Source: Melastoma dodecandrum (lineage: Eukaryota; Streptophyta; Magnoliopsida; Myrtales; Melastomataceae). Taken from it: DNA of 64,000 bases. The notes under the pieces are model-generated. The model worked only from the letters and a program-made list of their open reading frames with translations, was not told the DNA's origin and searched no databases. Location: the NCBI GenBank assembly GCA_029817715.1, contig JARUPY010000365.1, positions 836,001-900,000 of the forward strand, written 5' to 3'. Below are positions 34,316 through 46,500 of this stretch, one piece after another (the stretch's first letter is position 1; the number at the start of each line of letters is the position of its first letter). Made by a program: the position numbers and the translations under genes.

Positions 34316-34518
34316 GGGGCAGAGTTAGAGCTAGTTTTTATTCATTTAGTCCACAATCCGATCACCGTTGGTTCAAATAATCTCATAAATCAGATAGTAT
34401 TACAAGATTCAACGTTAATTTGGGCAGACGGATGAATGTCCGACAGGGAGCAATCGGCATTGATCCCCATACAGGTTGCCAGATGAAATGCATCTAATAA
34501 CAATCATCTACGAGAGGA

Positions 34519-35205
34519 TCAACACATGATCATGGGTGAAGTGTTGAGATGAACAAAGACAAGAACAACTGCAATGACCACACAGATGACTGCCGAGGAT
34601 GAAGCAGGAGGAGATGGAGATCCATTGCCTGGTGGTGATGAAGTTGGCAGGATTTCTGTCCATGTATTCAATCGCTCAAAATCATACAAAAATCAAGGGT
34701 GTCACAGAAATACCAAACTTATTGTTAGATCGGGATCATTGAATTTTACCAGGTGAAGCAGGACTCGGGATTGGAACTCCGACAGCTACAGCAACACAAC
34801 ATTAAACTTAAGGATAAGATTCTTGAAACGAAATGTATGGTTACGACAACCGGGATTTGCATTATTACCTGAACACAAAGTGGCAGAAGGAGTTACGACG
34901 TCACAGGCAGAAGGGAGCCGGAGCGCCCTCTGGAGGTCGATATCAATGCCGAGCGAGCTGGTGTTACCGAGCAGCTGGCAGAGGCAAACCGGGGTGTTCT
35001 CCACCATCCCGGCCAGCTCGGGACAACAGGCCTTGTCGGGTACAGTGAGGTTGCTCCCCGTCTCCACGTAGGTGTGGCAGTCGGACATGTTCACCAGCGT
35101 ATCGAAGCAGTCGCTGGACGGGGACGGTGCTGGGGACTGTCCCGCGACACAGTGGAGTAACCCCATGAGGAGGAGGGACGAGATGGCGATGACTATTGTC
35201 TTCAT
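34519..35205 (-). CDS. GPI-anchored non-specific lipid transfer protein (LTPG type)
   Basis: Three exons, 35205-34869, 34785-34750 and 34655-34519, give 169 residues. Layout: a signal peptide (residues 1-23, ending HCVAG), then the eight-cysteine lipid-transfer fold (DCFDTLVNMSDCHTY, DKACCPELAGM, TPVCLCQLLG, LPSACDVVTPSATLCS). A Ser/Pro-rich linker (about 115-145) follows, then a hydrophobic tail (AVICVVIAVVLVFVH) expected to be swapped for a GPI anchor. Such proteins sit on the outer face of the plasma membrane and help export wax and cutin lipids to the surface. The short middle exon is placed by phase. From memory it matches At2g27130, which fits the syntenic block shared with SERRATE and AGO4. 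Confidence 0.9.
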
Positions 35206-35727
35206 GTTTAGGGGGTGGGGAGCGAGTGAGGTTCGCGTGATTCGTTTTGAGGAAGAGAGGCGGATCTTTTTAATGGGTTTTCTTGCCGAGTTTGAGCAAG
35301 ACAACAGAAGTGGTTGTCGGATCTTGTCCGATTGTAAGAACACCCGGAACTGGAAATGGCTTATCGCAGCAAACTTGGTCCTGTCCGAATTACCGGACCA
35401 GGATATTATATTAGAAGACCTGCGGCTTGATCTATATTTTGAATTTGAATGCAAGTAATCACAGCACTAGACGGTATCATTACACCCCTTTGAATAGTTT
35501 CTGAAAGTTCAGCTTCTCGTTGAAGATTGAACCTCACCTGTAACCCCTTTTTTCTTACATGGATAGGTTTCCCTTTAATGTAATGCCGATTTATCACATT
35601 CGGGTAAACCTGTCATCTACCACATTTTGACTATGTTGTCCATTCACTTCCACCCAATCAATAATGTCCAACCGCATACTTATCTTGCACAAAACATAAA
35701 CTGCTTGCTGGAGTGGATCCAAATTCC
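35206..35727. other. Upstream of LTPG gene
   Basis: Promoter-side sequence for the LTPG gene; TATATTAGAAG near 35405 could be a TATA element. No other gene visible. The tandem duplication begins at 35728. Confidence 0.35.
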
Positions 35728-36566
35728 AGAACAAAGATTGCCGAGGTTCAGCAATAAGGGATTTGGGGAAAAGCACGTGCCTCCCACCGTCCGTCCGCCC
35801 GCCCCCTTCCAGATCAAATTAAAAGCACGTCGGTTACTTGCTACACTCATCATGTGAGTACCGGTCGTCCATTTGTAATAATTGTAACCACCATCTATCG
35901 TTAGACACAGAATTCTAAAACGTCTGGAAGGTCCATCGTGGTTTAAGTCTAGTCCAGAGTTCCCCACATTCACCATCGACCTCTTGATGGATAGGAGTTT
36001 TGACTAACCTGTGCGGGCGATTCAGTAGGATCCCGAAGCTCCTAGAGACTCATCTGGAAACAAGATCATGTTGACAGAGAAAATACCTGATGTAATCAAT
36101 CACAAGCAAAACTCAGAGACTTGGACGATGATGGCCAAAAAGTTTTTTTTTCTCTATGACTTGGAGAGATGTACTCTGAGCCAATGGCTGGCCGGTGCTG
36201 CACCCTGCCTACGGCTTATCGAAGGCTGCAACCTGCAGACTTCTGATCAATACGATCAGATACTCTTTATGCAAGTCGATGGCAGATGACTGGACAAAAA
36301 ACAATGACCACCATATGTACAAGGAAGGACAAACACCTACTAGTTTCCAATGTCCTGTACACCATTTTAAATTTCCAACTATCAAAGGCAGAGTTTGTGT
36401 TCCCGGCATAGTTTCCTCGAAATTATGATATGACCGACACAGTTTCTCACCCAAATGATAGTTGCCGAGCTCTTTGTTATGGGATGAAATTGCTACTGGA
36501 ATGCATCCGGATGACTTACCCAGTTAAGGGGCGTATAAGCCTTCATCCCAATGCAAAAACCGTGCT

Positions 36567-39000
36567 CTAAGAAAACAAGTCCTGAAGATCCAGGATATCA
36601 GCAAGTACCCCAGCAGCAGTAGTGTAGTTGCCAGCTCCAGATCCATGATTTACCATCTGTTGAGGATGATAGCACCGAGTGTACACCTCTAGCTAGAAAA
36701 TGATATAACATTAAAGGCAAATTACGTGACGACAAGAGTTCCTAAGGCTCCTCGTTGAGCAGCATCCGTTACAGAGCACGACACCATCGATCGACTAATG
36801 TTCCACTACTTCTCATGAGCTCAAATTTAATGGTGAAGAAATGTATAAGCGAGGTGAGACGTGAGATCCAAAAGGAGGGGAAAAAAGTGGGGCACGCATA
36901 CCACGTTATCACTTCCCCTCAACCTTCCCATGGCAGGATTTCTGGCAAGCTCTTGAATGCCTACCTCACACCTGCAAAATAGTAGAAACTCCATCCGATG
37001 AGCATATCACATAAAAAATAGTCGCATACCAAAACAGAATGCTAACGGAAATGTATCACATCAAACTATAGTCACAGCTAACAAAATTCAGCATACCTCT
37101 CCCCCTTGATTATGCAGACATAACGTGGGACATTGCCTTTTAAAGGAGCTTTTGCCACTCTTTCTGATTGCATTGTCCAGTTGGAGTAGCCCAATGTTTA
37201 GAAATACATCAACCGACGTCACCCCACGTCCCATTTCATCGGGGAAGAGGCTCTCTACCTATGAACATAAATCATCAACAAATCCTGTGGTGAGATTAAG
37301 CATAGAAGATTTAAATACTTGCAAACACGAACACAAAAGTCTTGTCTCTCCAAACGATAGGGAAAAACAACTTGATGCTTTCCATGCTTATCCACCTCCC
37401 AAGTAATCGAGAAAGGATCAAGGCCTAGTTTAACATACAGAAGCCCCACGAAAGATTGAGTAAACAAAGCTAATCTCTTTATGAATGTATATAAAATGTA
37501 CCTTTCAACTAAATAGGGGACAAAATTACATAGTCTGTGACTGTGAGTGTATTTCCCATTGAGTATAGAATTAATATTGATAATGATCACCTGAGCGGAT
37601 AAAAACATTCTTAATTGAAATTTATGGCCAAGTTCATACGAGTCCCAACTTACAAAAGTGGACCAACAGAAAGACTTTTCTCAACGGAATGCCAGTCCAG
37701 AAATGTTTGATATTTTGTCAGAGCATGCCAACTAGGACTTCTTATTTTGTTGAACTTAACTTCATTTATTTTCATGTCAAAGAAAGTAACATCTGTACAA
37801 AATGTACCCCTTCCTTGCTACATCCATCCAGCCAAGATCATCCCATGGATCTGAATTGAGGAAGAAAAAATTGAAGGTGTTGAAGTATACATATCTTTCT
37901 CACTGTAGCTTTCAAGTGCAGTGGAGAAAGAGAGAGTGCCAACCTGGTTCTGTGTAACCTAAGTTTTTTGCAGATTTTACCACATGGCTCAACGACTTTC
38001 CATCTTTAACGTCACTCATGACATATCCTAGCGTACCTGATAAAAGAAAAACAGAAGAAAACATTCAATAATGATAAAATTGGTAAACAATAGTTCAATG
38101 TTAAAATAATGCCCCGCAACTTTCCATCTTCAACCTCACTCACGACTTATCCTAGCATACCTGATAAAAGAAAAACAGAAGAAAACATTCAATAATGATA
38201 AAATTGGTAAACAATAGGTCAATGTTAAAATAATGCCCTACCGCTCAAACATCCAATGATTCGGTGCACTGGATCACCAGAGGATGATATTCTATTAAGG
38301 GAAGCTGTAATAGGAAGTCCATCCCAACCTGGCAAGATGGCAACCAAAATTGGGATGACCAAATTATAACATAGGCTTCAATGATATTTGCTAATGTAAC
38401 TGATACACAGTATGGTACCAACATGCACTTGCAATGAGATGTGCCCAGCTACAACTTATCAACATTACTCAGCACTGGAAATTGAGAATCGTCAAAGGCT
38501 TTTTATCCGCAAGCACTACACAACATCCATGGTCAACCACACGGCTTAGCACCTTGACTGTCTCCGTACTAGCCGAGCAATCAACCACCCCCAAACCTAT
38601 CAAGAAAATAGTTATATAAGCATTCTGAAGGTATATCATGACAAATTAACAAACGAAGAGTCGAAGACTGACAATCATCGTGGCTGAAGCATCCGAGGCT
38701 ATTACAAGTCCCATGCAAAGTGTGCCAATCTCAGGGATCATGTACCTCTCGATTTACCGAGGTGTGAAGCGGATTCGATTACTTTACTTTTTGACTCCGG
38801 TTCCTCAAACACAGCACAGGCATGTATTCATATGAAGAAATAAACACCCAAGAAAACGTACGCATTGCAAACAGAAAAATCAAAGTAAACGTCCAAATAT
38901 CAGGAGCCAGTCGTACTTCCCCCAAGATCCGATAGAGAGGCTCCCTCCAACTTTATCCTGCAAACCTCGTTCAGAAACTCGTCGTCCGACTCCAGCCGTC
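36567..39000 (-). pseudogene. Homoserine dehydrogenase-like copy 1, 5'-truncated
   Basis: On the minus strand, exons of a monofunctional plant homoserine dehydrogenase can be followed. They read LNEVCRIKLEGASL (about 38970), VVVDCSASTETVKVLSRVVD (about 38590-38520), SLNRISSSGDPVHRIIGCLS, GTLGYVMSDVKDGKSLSHVV (about 38035), VESLFPDEMGRG (about 37250), EVGIQELARNPAMGRLRGSD (about 36960) and YTRCYHPQQM, with GAGNYTTAAGVLADI at the end. The first exon, with the NAD-binding glycine loop, is absent because the duplication cut through exon 2. Two bases are missing near 37165-37175 (copy 2 has ATCAGTGAAAGAG where this copy has ATCAGAAAGAG), shifting frame. About 105 bases including a splice donor are gone near 38488. 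It is a dead copy. Confidence 0.85.
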
Positions 39001-39839
39001 AGAACAAAGATTTCTGAGGTTCAGCAGAAAAGGATTGGGGGCAAATACGTGCCTCCCACCGTCCGTCTGTCCGTCCACCCCCTTACAGATCAAATTAAAA
39101 GCACATCGGTTACTTGATACAATCATCATGTGAGTACCGGTCATCAATTTGTAATAATTGTTACCACCATTTATCGTTAGACACTGAAAATTCTAAAACG
39201 TCTAGAAGGCCCGTCGAGGTTTAAGTCTAGTCCAGAGTTCCCCACATTCACCATCGACCTCTTGATAGATAGGAGTTTTGACTAACCTGTGCGGCCAATT
39301 CAATAGGATCCCGATGTTCCTAGAGACTCATCCAGTAACAAGATCATGTTGATAGAGAGAATACCTGATGTAATCAATCACAAGCAAACTCAGAGACTCG
39401 GACGATGATGGCCAAAAAGGTTTTTTTCTCTATGACTTGGAGGGATGTACTCTGAGGCAATGGCTGGCCGGTGCTGCACCCTGCCTACGGCATATCGAAG
39501 GCTGCAACCTGCAGACTTCTGATCAATACGATCAGATACTCTTTATGCAAGTTGATGACAGGTGACTGGACAAAAAACAATGATCACCATATGTACAAGG
39601 AAGGATAAACACCTACTAGTTTCCAATGTCCTGTACACCATTTCAAATTTCCAACTGTCAAAGGCAGAGTTAGTGTTCCCAGCATAGTTTCCTTAAAATT
39701 ATGATATGACCGACACAGTTTCTCATACAAATGATTTTTGCCGAGCTCTTTGTTATTGGATGAAATTGCTACTGGAATACATCTGGATGACTTACGCAGT
39801 TAAAGGGCATATAGCCTTCATCCCAATGGAAACCGTTCT

Positions 39840-42642
39840 TCAAGAAAATAAGTCCTGAAGATCCGTGATATCAGGAAGTACCCCAGCAGCAGTAGTGTAG
39901 TTGCTGGCTCCAGATCCTTGATTTACCATATGTTGAGGATGATAGCACCGAGTGTACACCTCTAGATAGAAAACGATATAAATTTAGAGGCAGATTACGT
40001 GACAAGAATAATTCCTAAAATTCCTCTTTGAGCAGCATCCGTTGCAGAGCACGGTACCATCGATCGACTAATGTTCCACTACTTCCGAAAAGAGGGAAAA
40101 AAAGTGAAAAAAGGTATAAGTGAAGCAATGTATAAGTGAAGCAATATCCGAAAAGAGGGAAAAAAGCGGGGCAAGCATACCCTGTTTCCACTTCCCTCAA
40201 CCTCTCTAAGGCAGAATTTCTGACAAGCTCTTGAATGCCTATCTCACACCTGCAAAAGAGTAGAAACTCCATCAGACATGCATGTCACCTAGATGTTGGA
40301 GTAGGGCCGTGAGCCACTTTCAGATGAGTCACAGGTAATGTTAAACAGAATGCCAACGGAAATGAATCACATCAAAATCTAGTCGCAGCTAACAAAATTC
40401 AGCATACCTCTGCCCCTCGATTATGCAGACATAACGTAGGATATTGCCTTTTAAAGAAGCTTCTGCCACTCTTTCACTGATTGCATTGTCAAGTTGGGGT
40501 AGTCCACTGTTTAGAAATTCATCAACTGACATCACCCTGTGTCCCATTTTATCGGGGAAGAGGCTCTCTACCTATAAAGATGAGCAGAAATCATCGAAAA
40601 ATCCTGGGTGAGATTAAGCATAGAAGATTTTAATACTTGGAAACACGAACGTGGAAGTTTTGTCTCTCCGAACAATAGGAAAAACACCTCGATGCTGTCC
40701 ATGCTTATCCTCCTCCCAAGTAATCGAGCAAGGATCAAGGCCTAGTTTAACATACAGAAGGAGCACGAAAGATTTTTAGTAAACCATGCATCTCTTTACA
40801 AATATATATATATAATGTACCGTCCAACTAAATAGGGGATAAAATTACATAATCTTTGACTGTCAGTGTATTTACCCGTTGAGTATAGAATTAATATCAA
40901 TAATGATTACCTGAGTAGATAAAAACACTCTTAATTGAAACTTATGGCCAAGCTCATAGGAGTCCCAACTTACACAAGCGGACCAACAGAAAGACTTTTC
41001 TCAACGGAATGCCAGTCCAGAAGTGTTTGATATTTTGTCAGAGCATGCCAACTAGGTCTTCTTATTTTGTTGAACTGAACTTCATTAAATTCCATGTCAA
41101 AGAAAGTAACGTGTACAAAAATGTACATTTGAATAGGAACCCGCCTAGATCATTCCGTGGATCTGAAATGAGGAAAAATTGAAGGTGTTGGAGTATACAT
41201 ATCTTTCTCAGTGTAGCTTTCTAGTGCAGTGGAGAAGGAGAGAGTGCCAACCTGGTTCTGTGTAACCTAAGTTTTTTGCTGATTTCACTACATGTCTCAA
41301 CGGCTTTCCATCTTCAACCTCACTCATGACATATCCTAGCGTACCTGATAAAGGAAAGACAGAAGAAAACATTCAATAATGATAAAATTAGGAAACAATA
41401 GTTCAATGTTAAAAGAATGCCCTAACGCTCAAACTTCCAATCATTGGGTGCACTGGATCACCAGAGGATGATATTCTATTAAAGGAAGATGTAATAGGAA
41501 GTCCATCCCAACCTGGAAAGACGGCAACCAAAATTGGGATGGGCAAATTATGACATAGGCTTTAAGTATATTTGCTAATTTTTTTTTTGTAGACAGGGAG
41601 TTCATAGATTAGGCAAAGCGTTTAGTTACAGCGTTTGGGGTTTTAAGGCCCCGTTAGCTTCATATTTGCTAATGTTACTGATACACAGTATGGTACCAAC
41701 ATGCACTTGCATGAGATGTGCCCAGCTACAACTTATGAACATTACTCAGCACTGGAAATTGAGAATCAAGCATACATCAAAGACCCTACTCACGTTGTTC
41801 CGTATCAGAGCCAACGATACCATCTCTAAAGCTCTTAATATTAGTCTTTAACGTGTCTTACCATGGAAGATGTCAGAGGCTTTTTATTCACAAGCACTAT
41901 GCGACGTCCATAGTCAACCACACGGCTTAGCACCTCGACTGTCTCCGTACTAGCCGAGCAATCAACCACCACCAAACCTATCAAGAAAATAGTTATAGAA
42001 GTATACCGAAGGTATATCATGACAAGTTAACAAACGAAGACTGATAATCATCGTGGCTGAAGCATCCGAGGTTACAAGTCCCACGCAAAATGTGCCAATC
42101 TCGGGGATCATGTACCTCTGTATTTACTGAGGTGTGAAGTGGATTCGATTACTTCACCTTTGGACTCCAGTTACTCAAACACCACACGTACATCTATTCA
42201 TACAAATGAAGAAATAAACGCCACAGAAAACGTCCGCATTTCAAACAGAAAAATCAAAGCAAACGTCCAAATATCAGGAACTAGTCGTACTTCCCGCAAG
42301 ATTCGGTAGAGAGGCTCCCTCCAACTTTATCCTGCAAACCTCGTTCAGAAACTCGTCGTCCAACTCCAGCGCCGTCACATCGGGCGCAAGAATCAGAGAC
42401 TTGCCGTCGCACACGCCGATAACTCGCAGACGCACTCCCTGCACATTACATCATTCCATAAAACAATCACCAGGACTAAGAAGACACTCGTCGTGTTCGC
42501 ACGAGGAACGAATTCATTTGGAGGACGCAAGAACCGACGGGAAGACCAGAGCGGCGAGGAGAGATCGGGAGGAGACGACGTGATCAAGAAGATGGCGGCC
42601 GACGCCGACGCACCCGGCCTGGAGAACCGCAATTTCCTTCGT
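39840..42642 (-). pseudogene. Homoserine dehydrogenase-like copy 2, decayed parental locus
   Basis: This copy keeps the first exon (AVLQAGCVGVGRHLLDHVVS, about 42633-42570), exon 2 (42438-42291, VRLRVIGVCDGKSLILAPD), VVVDCSASTETVEVLSRVVD ending at a good donor (41862/41861), MGHRVMSVDEFLNSGLPQL, and the last exon ending TDLQDLFS. Homoserine dehydrogenase makes homoserine for methionine and threonine synthesis. Signs of decay: the codon at the usual initiator (42642-42640, before KEIAVLQAG) is ACG, with no in-frame ATG found upstream; the glycine loop has GCVGVG for the expected GCGGVG; the exon that should hold the DYDKL region is eroded with a stop in both copies; and GAGND near the C-terminus is GASNY. 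A rescued gene using a non-AUG start is conceivable but unlikely. Confidence 0.75.
41580..41661 (-). mobile_element. 82-bp poly(A)-tailed retro-insertion inside copy 2
   Basis: Copy 2 has 82 extra bases that copy 1 lacks at the same place (about 38395). The insert is bounded by a 12-base direct repeat ATATTTGCTAAT at 41568-41579 and 41662-41673, present once in copy 1. Read on the minus strand it ends in about ten A after GTCTAC. Poly(A) plus a 12-bp target duplication is the hallmark of LINE-driven retroposition (a SINE or a small RNA/mRNA fragment). The body (GAAGCTAACGGGGCC and onward, minus strand) matches nothing I recognise. Confidence 0.85.
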
Positions 42643-42804
42643 CGTTTCTTGATTTCCCGGATTCTTTTTCCGCGCAGGGAAGAAAATCGGGGCACCGTAT
42701 ATGTTTTATATACACGTTAGATGAAGGGTAAAAAAGGAAAATGACGAAATGCACTCGCTCTTTCTAGTTTAAACTGGAATACAATAAAACTACACGAGAA
42801 CAAC

Positions 42805-43280
42805 GAGTTTTGTTCCTTAAAGAAATTATTTGGCGAAATATTTCGCCAAATGACGCATTAAGTTTCCAAATTCGCGTACTAACCCACCGAAGTCGGCCTT
42901 TGTAAGACCGACTTTGGTCCTCAAGAAAGTCGGCCTTTGTAAGGCCGACTTTGGTCTTGGCGAACGGAAGTCGGCCTTACAAAGGTCGACTTTCTCGTGT
43001 GAATTTTTTTTTTGCCTAGGAATTTAAAAAAAAATGCCAAGACCGACTTTCTCGTGTGAATTTTCTTTTTTTTTTTTGCCTTTAAATTAAAAAAAAAATA
43101 CTTAAGTAAAGTTAAGGCCGACTTCCTCGTGTGAATGACCATTGAAATTTTTTTTTTTACTAAGTGTAGAAAAATCGACCTTACAAAGACTGACTTTGGT
43201 GGGTCATTAGACGAATATTGAAACATAAGGCGTCATTTGGCGAAATATTTGGCCAAATGACGTCATTGAGGAACAAAACT
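42805..43280. mobile_element. Foldback / Mutator-like MITE, family B, copy 2
   Basis: A 476-bp relative of the element at 8839. Termini are GAGTTTTGTTCCTTAA and GAGGAACAAAACT. The subterminal palindrome TTTGGCGAAATATTTCGCCA lies within 42828-42851. The direct repeat ACGAGAACAAC flanks it at 42794-42804 and 43281-43291. Internal modules of AAGTCGGCCTTTGTAAGGCC type recur (about 42890-42915, 42927-42951, 42967-42992 and others), separated by A/T runs and the phrase TTCACACGAG/CTCGTGTGAA. It is longer than copy 1 because it holds more modules. It sits about 160 bases beyond the start of the homoserine dehydrogenase relic. No coding capacity. Confidence 0.87.
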
Positions 43281-43561
43281 ACGAGAACAACACGCTCGCC
43301 ATTCCTTTGAAAACTTGCTGCATTCTTACATACCCTTAAAAACTGTTGGTACGAAAATAACACAGCAAAATATTTGATTTCTCATAAACATCTTCCTGAC
43401 ATTATTAGCTCTCAAATAAGAGTTACACGAGATCTACAAGCAGATTAAATTCCCGGACATGCCATTTTTTTTTGCAGGCAGGATCTCTCTGGAGGTTCTC
43501 ATCCGACAAAGCATGGATGTGGGAAGCATCCATCAAGTGTCCCCCATGATGTGCGAGAGGT

Positions 43562-46500
43562 TTACAAACTCCGGTAGTCTATGACTGTCACTTCGTCCTC
43601 CGGTGCATCCAGATCTTGGTAACTACAACGTGGATTTACTTGTCATTAATATCTTACGCAAACCATGACCTACACAATGTGTACGAGTACCATGGGCCAA
43701 GTATTATCCCAGGAACAAAGATATTACCTTCTAAGCCGCCGAGGATCCTGCCGGAAGCCTGGGAATGATGCGATGATTGGGGCAGGACCCCCCATCGGAG
43801 GCCCCTGTTGGCTGTTTCTTCCACCACCTTCAAAAGGAGGGCCACCTTGATCCCGGAACATCTGCAAAGCGACTTCAGGTGGAGCAGGAACAAAAGGTCC
43901 CAGAGGACTACCGACAAAAACACAGGCAAACATCCCTCAGTCTTCATAGTTAAAACTTAAAAAGTATCAATGAGACAAACGTGCTGGGCATCTCCCTTAA
44001 GAAAAGGACCTACCCGGCACCAGGAACGGGCATTAAAACCGGAGGAGGGGGGAAATCAGAGCCAAATGGAGCTCCAAGGCCTTGCCCGCCGAAAGAATTG
44101 AACATGGCTTCATCACCATCACCTCCAAGTCCATCCTTCATATCACCCGACTGAGGATTATCTGGCCTGTCGAATCTTTCGCTACCATTGACCCGGTTAT
44201 CACGATCTCTGCGAGGGCGGTCATCCCTCAGTCTGTTTTCCAATGGCCTTCGTCTCTGTTGCCGATCTCTCTGCAGGATGAGCATTTACCAGTTAGGTGA
44301 CACGTGTACTTTAATGCCCATAATAGAGACGCACAAACACGAAACTGAATTTGCATTATCTGCAAACCATACAATACAAACCCAAGTCCTGTTTGCGCAT
44401 TCAAATTGCCAGCAATTCGCTACAACATGTAACAGTCGTGGCAGTTTTCCATATATCGAAGAGATTAAAAATACATCATGCGGTTGCTAAACAGTAAGTT
44501 CCTGACTCTAGTATAATTAATTATCAGGTAGAATACGAAACGGTCTCCAATCATACCATAAGGGTAACCTGCATGACAGGAGTACCACCAGGAGCATCTG
44601 GGTCGCTGCAAGATATAAGATGCCCTTGTCAGTCTCAACGGAAATTGGAACGAAAAGGAAGTTCCTGCTAGTATGAAAAACTCACTTCATGTAATTCTGG
44701 AAATAGAGCTCTTCACGAAGTTTTGAAGTAACCTCCATCACCAGCTCAGGATGCTTTAGCTTCAGATGCTTGTGGACGAATTCAGCAGCATGAAAAAGCT
44801 TTGTACACCCCTTCGCTCCACAGCCATATTTCCACCCATACTTTTCATCCCTTATCTTACGGACATAAGGATCTAGAACTTCAGCGGCAGCAGCATCAAT
44901 CTTATCTTTAGCAGTCATAAGTTCAAGAGGATCTTGGCCACTCAACCTTTCTTGCCAACGAGAATCAAGCTTATTTACCCATTCAGAACCATTGCTCGAC
45001 GGATTGGTATTCTTCCCTTCGGTCCGGACATGACGAAGCCCCTTAGCTTCACTGGTCTCGATCATTCCATAGTAATCCAACCCATGAATGCGCCAAAGAT
45101 AAGTCAGGAGAGTGTCCAACAAATCAATACCTTCCAGCCCCTTCACAGAAGTTAAACTCCGTATGATGATAACTGGTCCACTTGAACCGCCATGTGTTTT
45201 GTCTCTACCCGCCTTGTCATTTGCAGATCCAACTAAAATGTTATCTTCTACTCCTTTTTCAGAATCCAGCTTACGGACAAGAGCCTGTGCTTGTTCAATG
45301 TCAACTTGTACCCTTCTAGGATCCGAACTAATAGGATGAGCCCTTGGAGCAGATGAGAGATCAGTTTCTTTGGCTGATCCTCTACCATGGTGTCTCCTTC
45401 TTTCACTAGCATCTGGCTCATCATCAGAATTTGCCCCGTTATCATGCCCCGATTTGTTTAAGGAAGAGGAGCTTAAGGAAGGACCCCTACAGCACAGCAC
45501 AATGTTACAAGGGGCACTCATTGGAAATTAAGATGAGTTAGGCAACAGAAGGAAAAAAAAAAAAGCGATCTCTTACAAGTCCAAAGTTCCCCCTTGCAAC
45601 TCGAGTAAAAATTCCTCGGCAGCTTGTCTGGCAAGCTCATTCCTCCTGTGGATGGTGTCAAGCGTACCGGGTGATGTCAACTGCTGCCAGATCATATGCA
45701 GCTAAATCCACTCAAAAAACAGAGAGAAAATTCTTCTGACTGAAGCTATACCTTTCTATAACAGAAACCAAATTTGTTGGGTGGTATTTGTCTCTAAGCC
45801 TGCATTAACAACTCCCCTTAGTTGGAGTTAAAATTTAAATAACAAGAAGGAAAAAGATACCGTATGTACCATTCTTCATTTTTATGGGCATCAAAGTATG
45901 CCCGTTTCTGTGTTGTTATGTATTCTGTCTTGTATTCTTGGTATCTGAAAGGTTAATGAGGATGTTACTCTAGACAGTGAGGTAAGCATGATGATTGCCA
46001 GACCAGGCCCGGAGGAATACGGTGGGATACTAAACGACTCCTACCTGCGTTCAGCTTCTGAGGGTAGTATGTCATCTTCCAGCTCTTGAATAAATTGCTT
46101 ATACGTCATCAAGCCTTCCCTGCAAGAGGCATGATGAGACACACATTACTGGGAATGCAAACTCTTTTGATAAACTGTTCGACCAAGAAATAACTATTAA
46201 CTGATAGAAGGTACAGAAGAAAATATAAAATAATAAATGATTTTAGCCACTTGGAAGTCCAGGATTCTGGAAAATACATTAAAATTCAGAAAACAGTCAA
46301 ATAAAGAAGCACTACCTTTGGTTGCTAATTGCACCTGGAGGATCGCCATACCCCCCTCGACCCATATCCCAATCTGCAATATTACAGAATATTGTCCCTT
46401 GACTCAATAAGTAAAGCCTAAAAGAGACAGCTGAGAAAGAACTGCCAAGCAATATGGTTCTTGCCATCATGCATTTTGTGCAGAAATTAAAAGATCCACG

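Larger units (their letters stand above)
35728..42376. repeat. Direct tandem duplication, two units of about 3.3 kb
   Basis: Unit 1 is 35728-39000 and unit 2 is 39001-42376. Matching landmarks lie about 3,270 bases apart: CGTGCCTCCCACCGTCCGTC near 35776 and 39050, the GCTGCACCCTGCCTACGG segment near 36200 and 39473, the GGTACTTGCTGATATC exon, and the TTCAGAAACTCGTCGTC segment near 38973 and 42347. The join at 39000/39001 falls inside a homoserine dehydrogenase exon (ACTCCAGCCGTC then AGAACAAAG), with one base of overlap at most. Unit 2 keeps the original 5' end of the gene (to 42642), so unit 1 is the truncated duplicate. The units have diverged by many substitutions and small indels, so the event is not recent. 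Confidence 0.92.

Noticed and set aside
42890..43226. Possible CRISPR-like array of AAGTCGGCC repeats
   Set aside because: The repeats are internal palindromes of a eukaryotic foldback transposon with irregular spacing, terminal inverted repeats and a target duplication.
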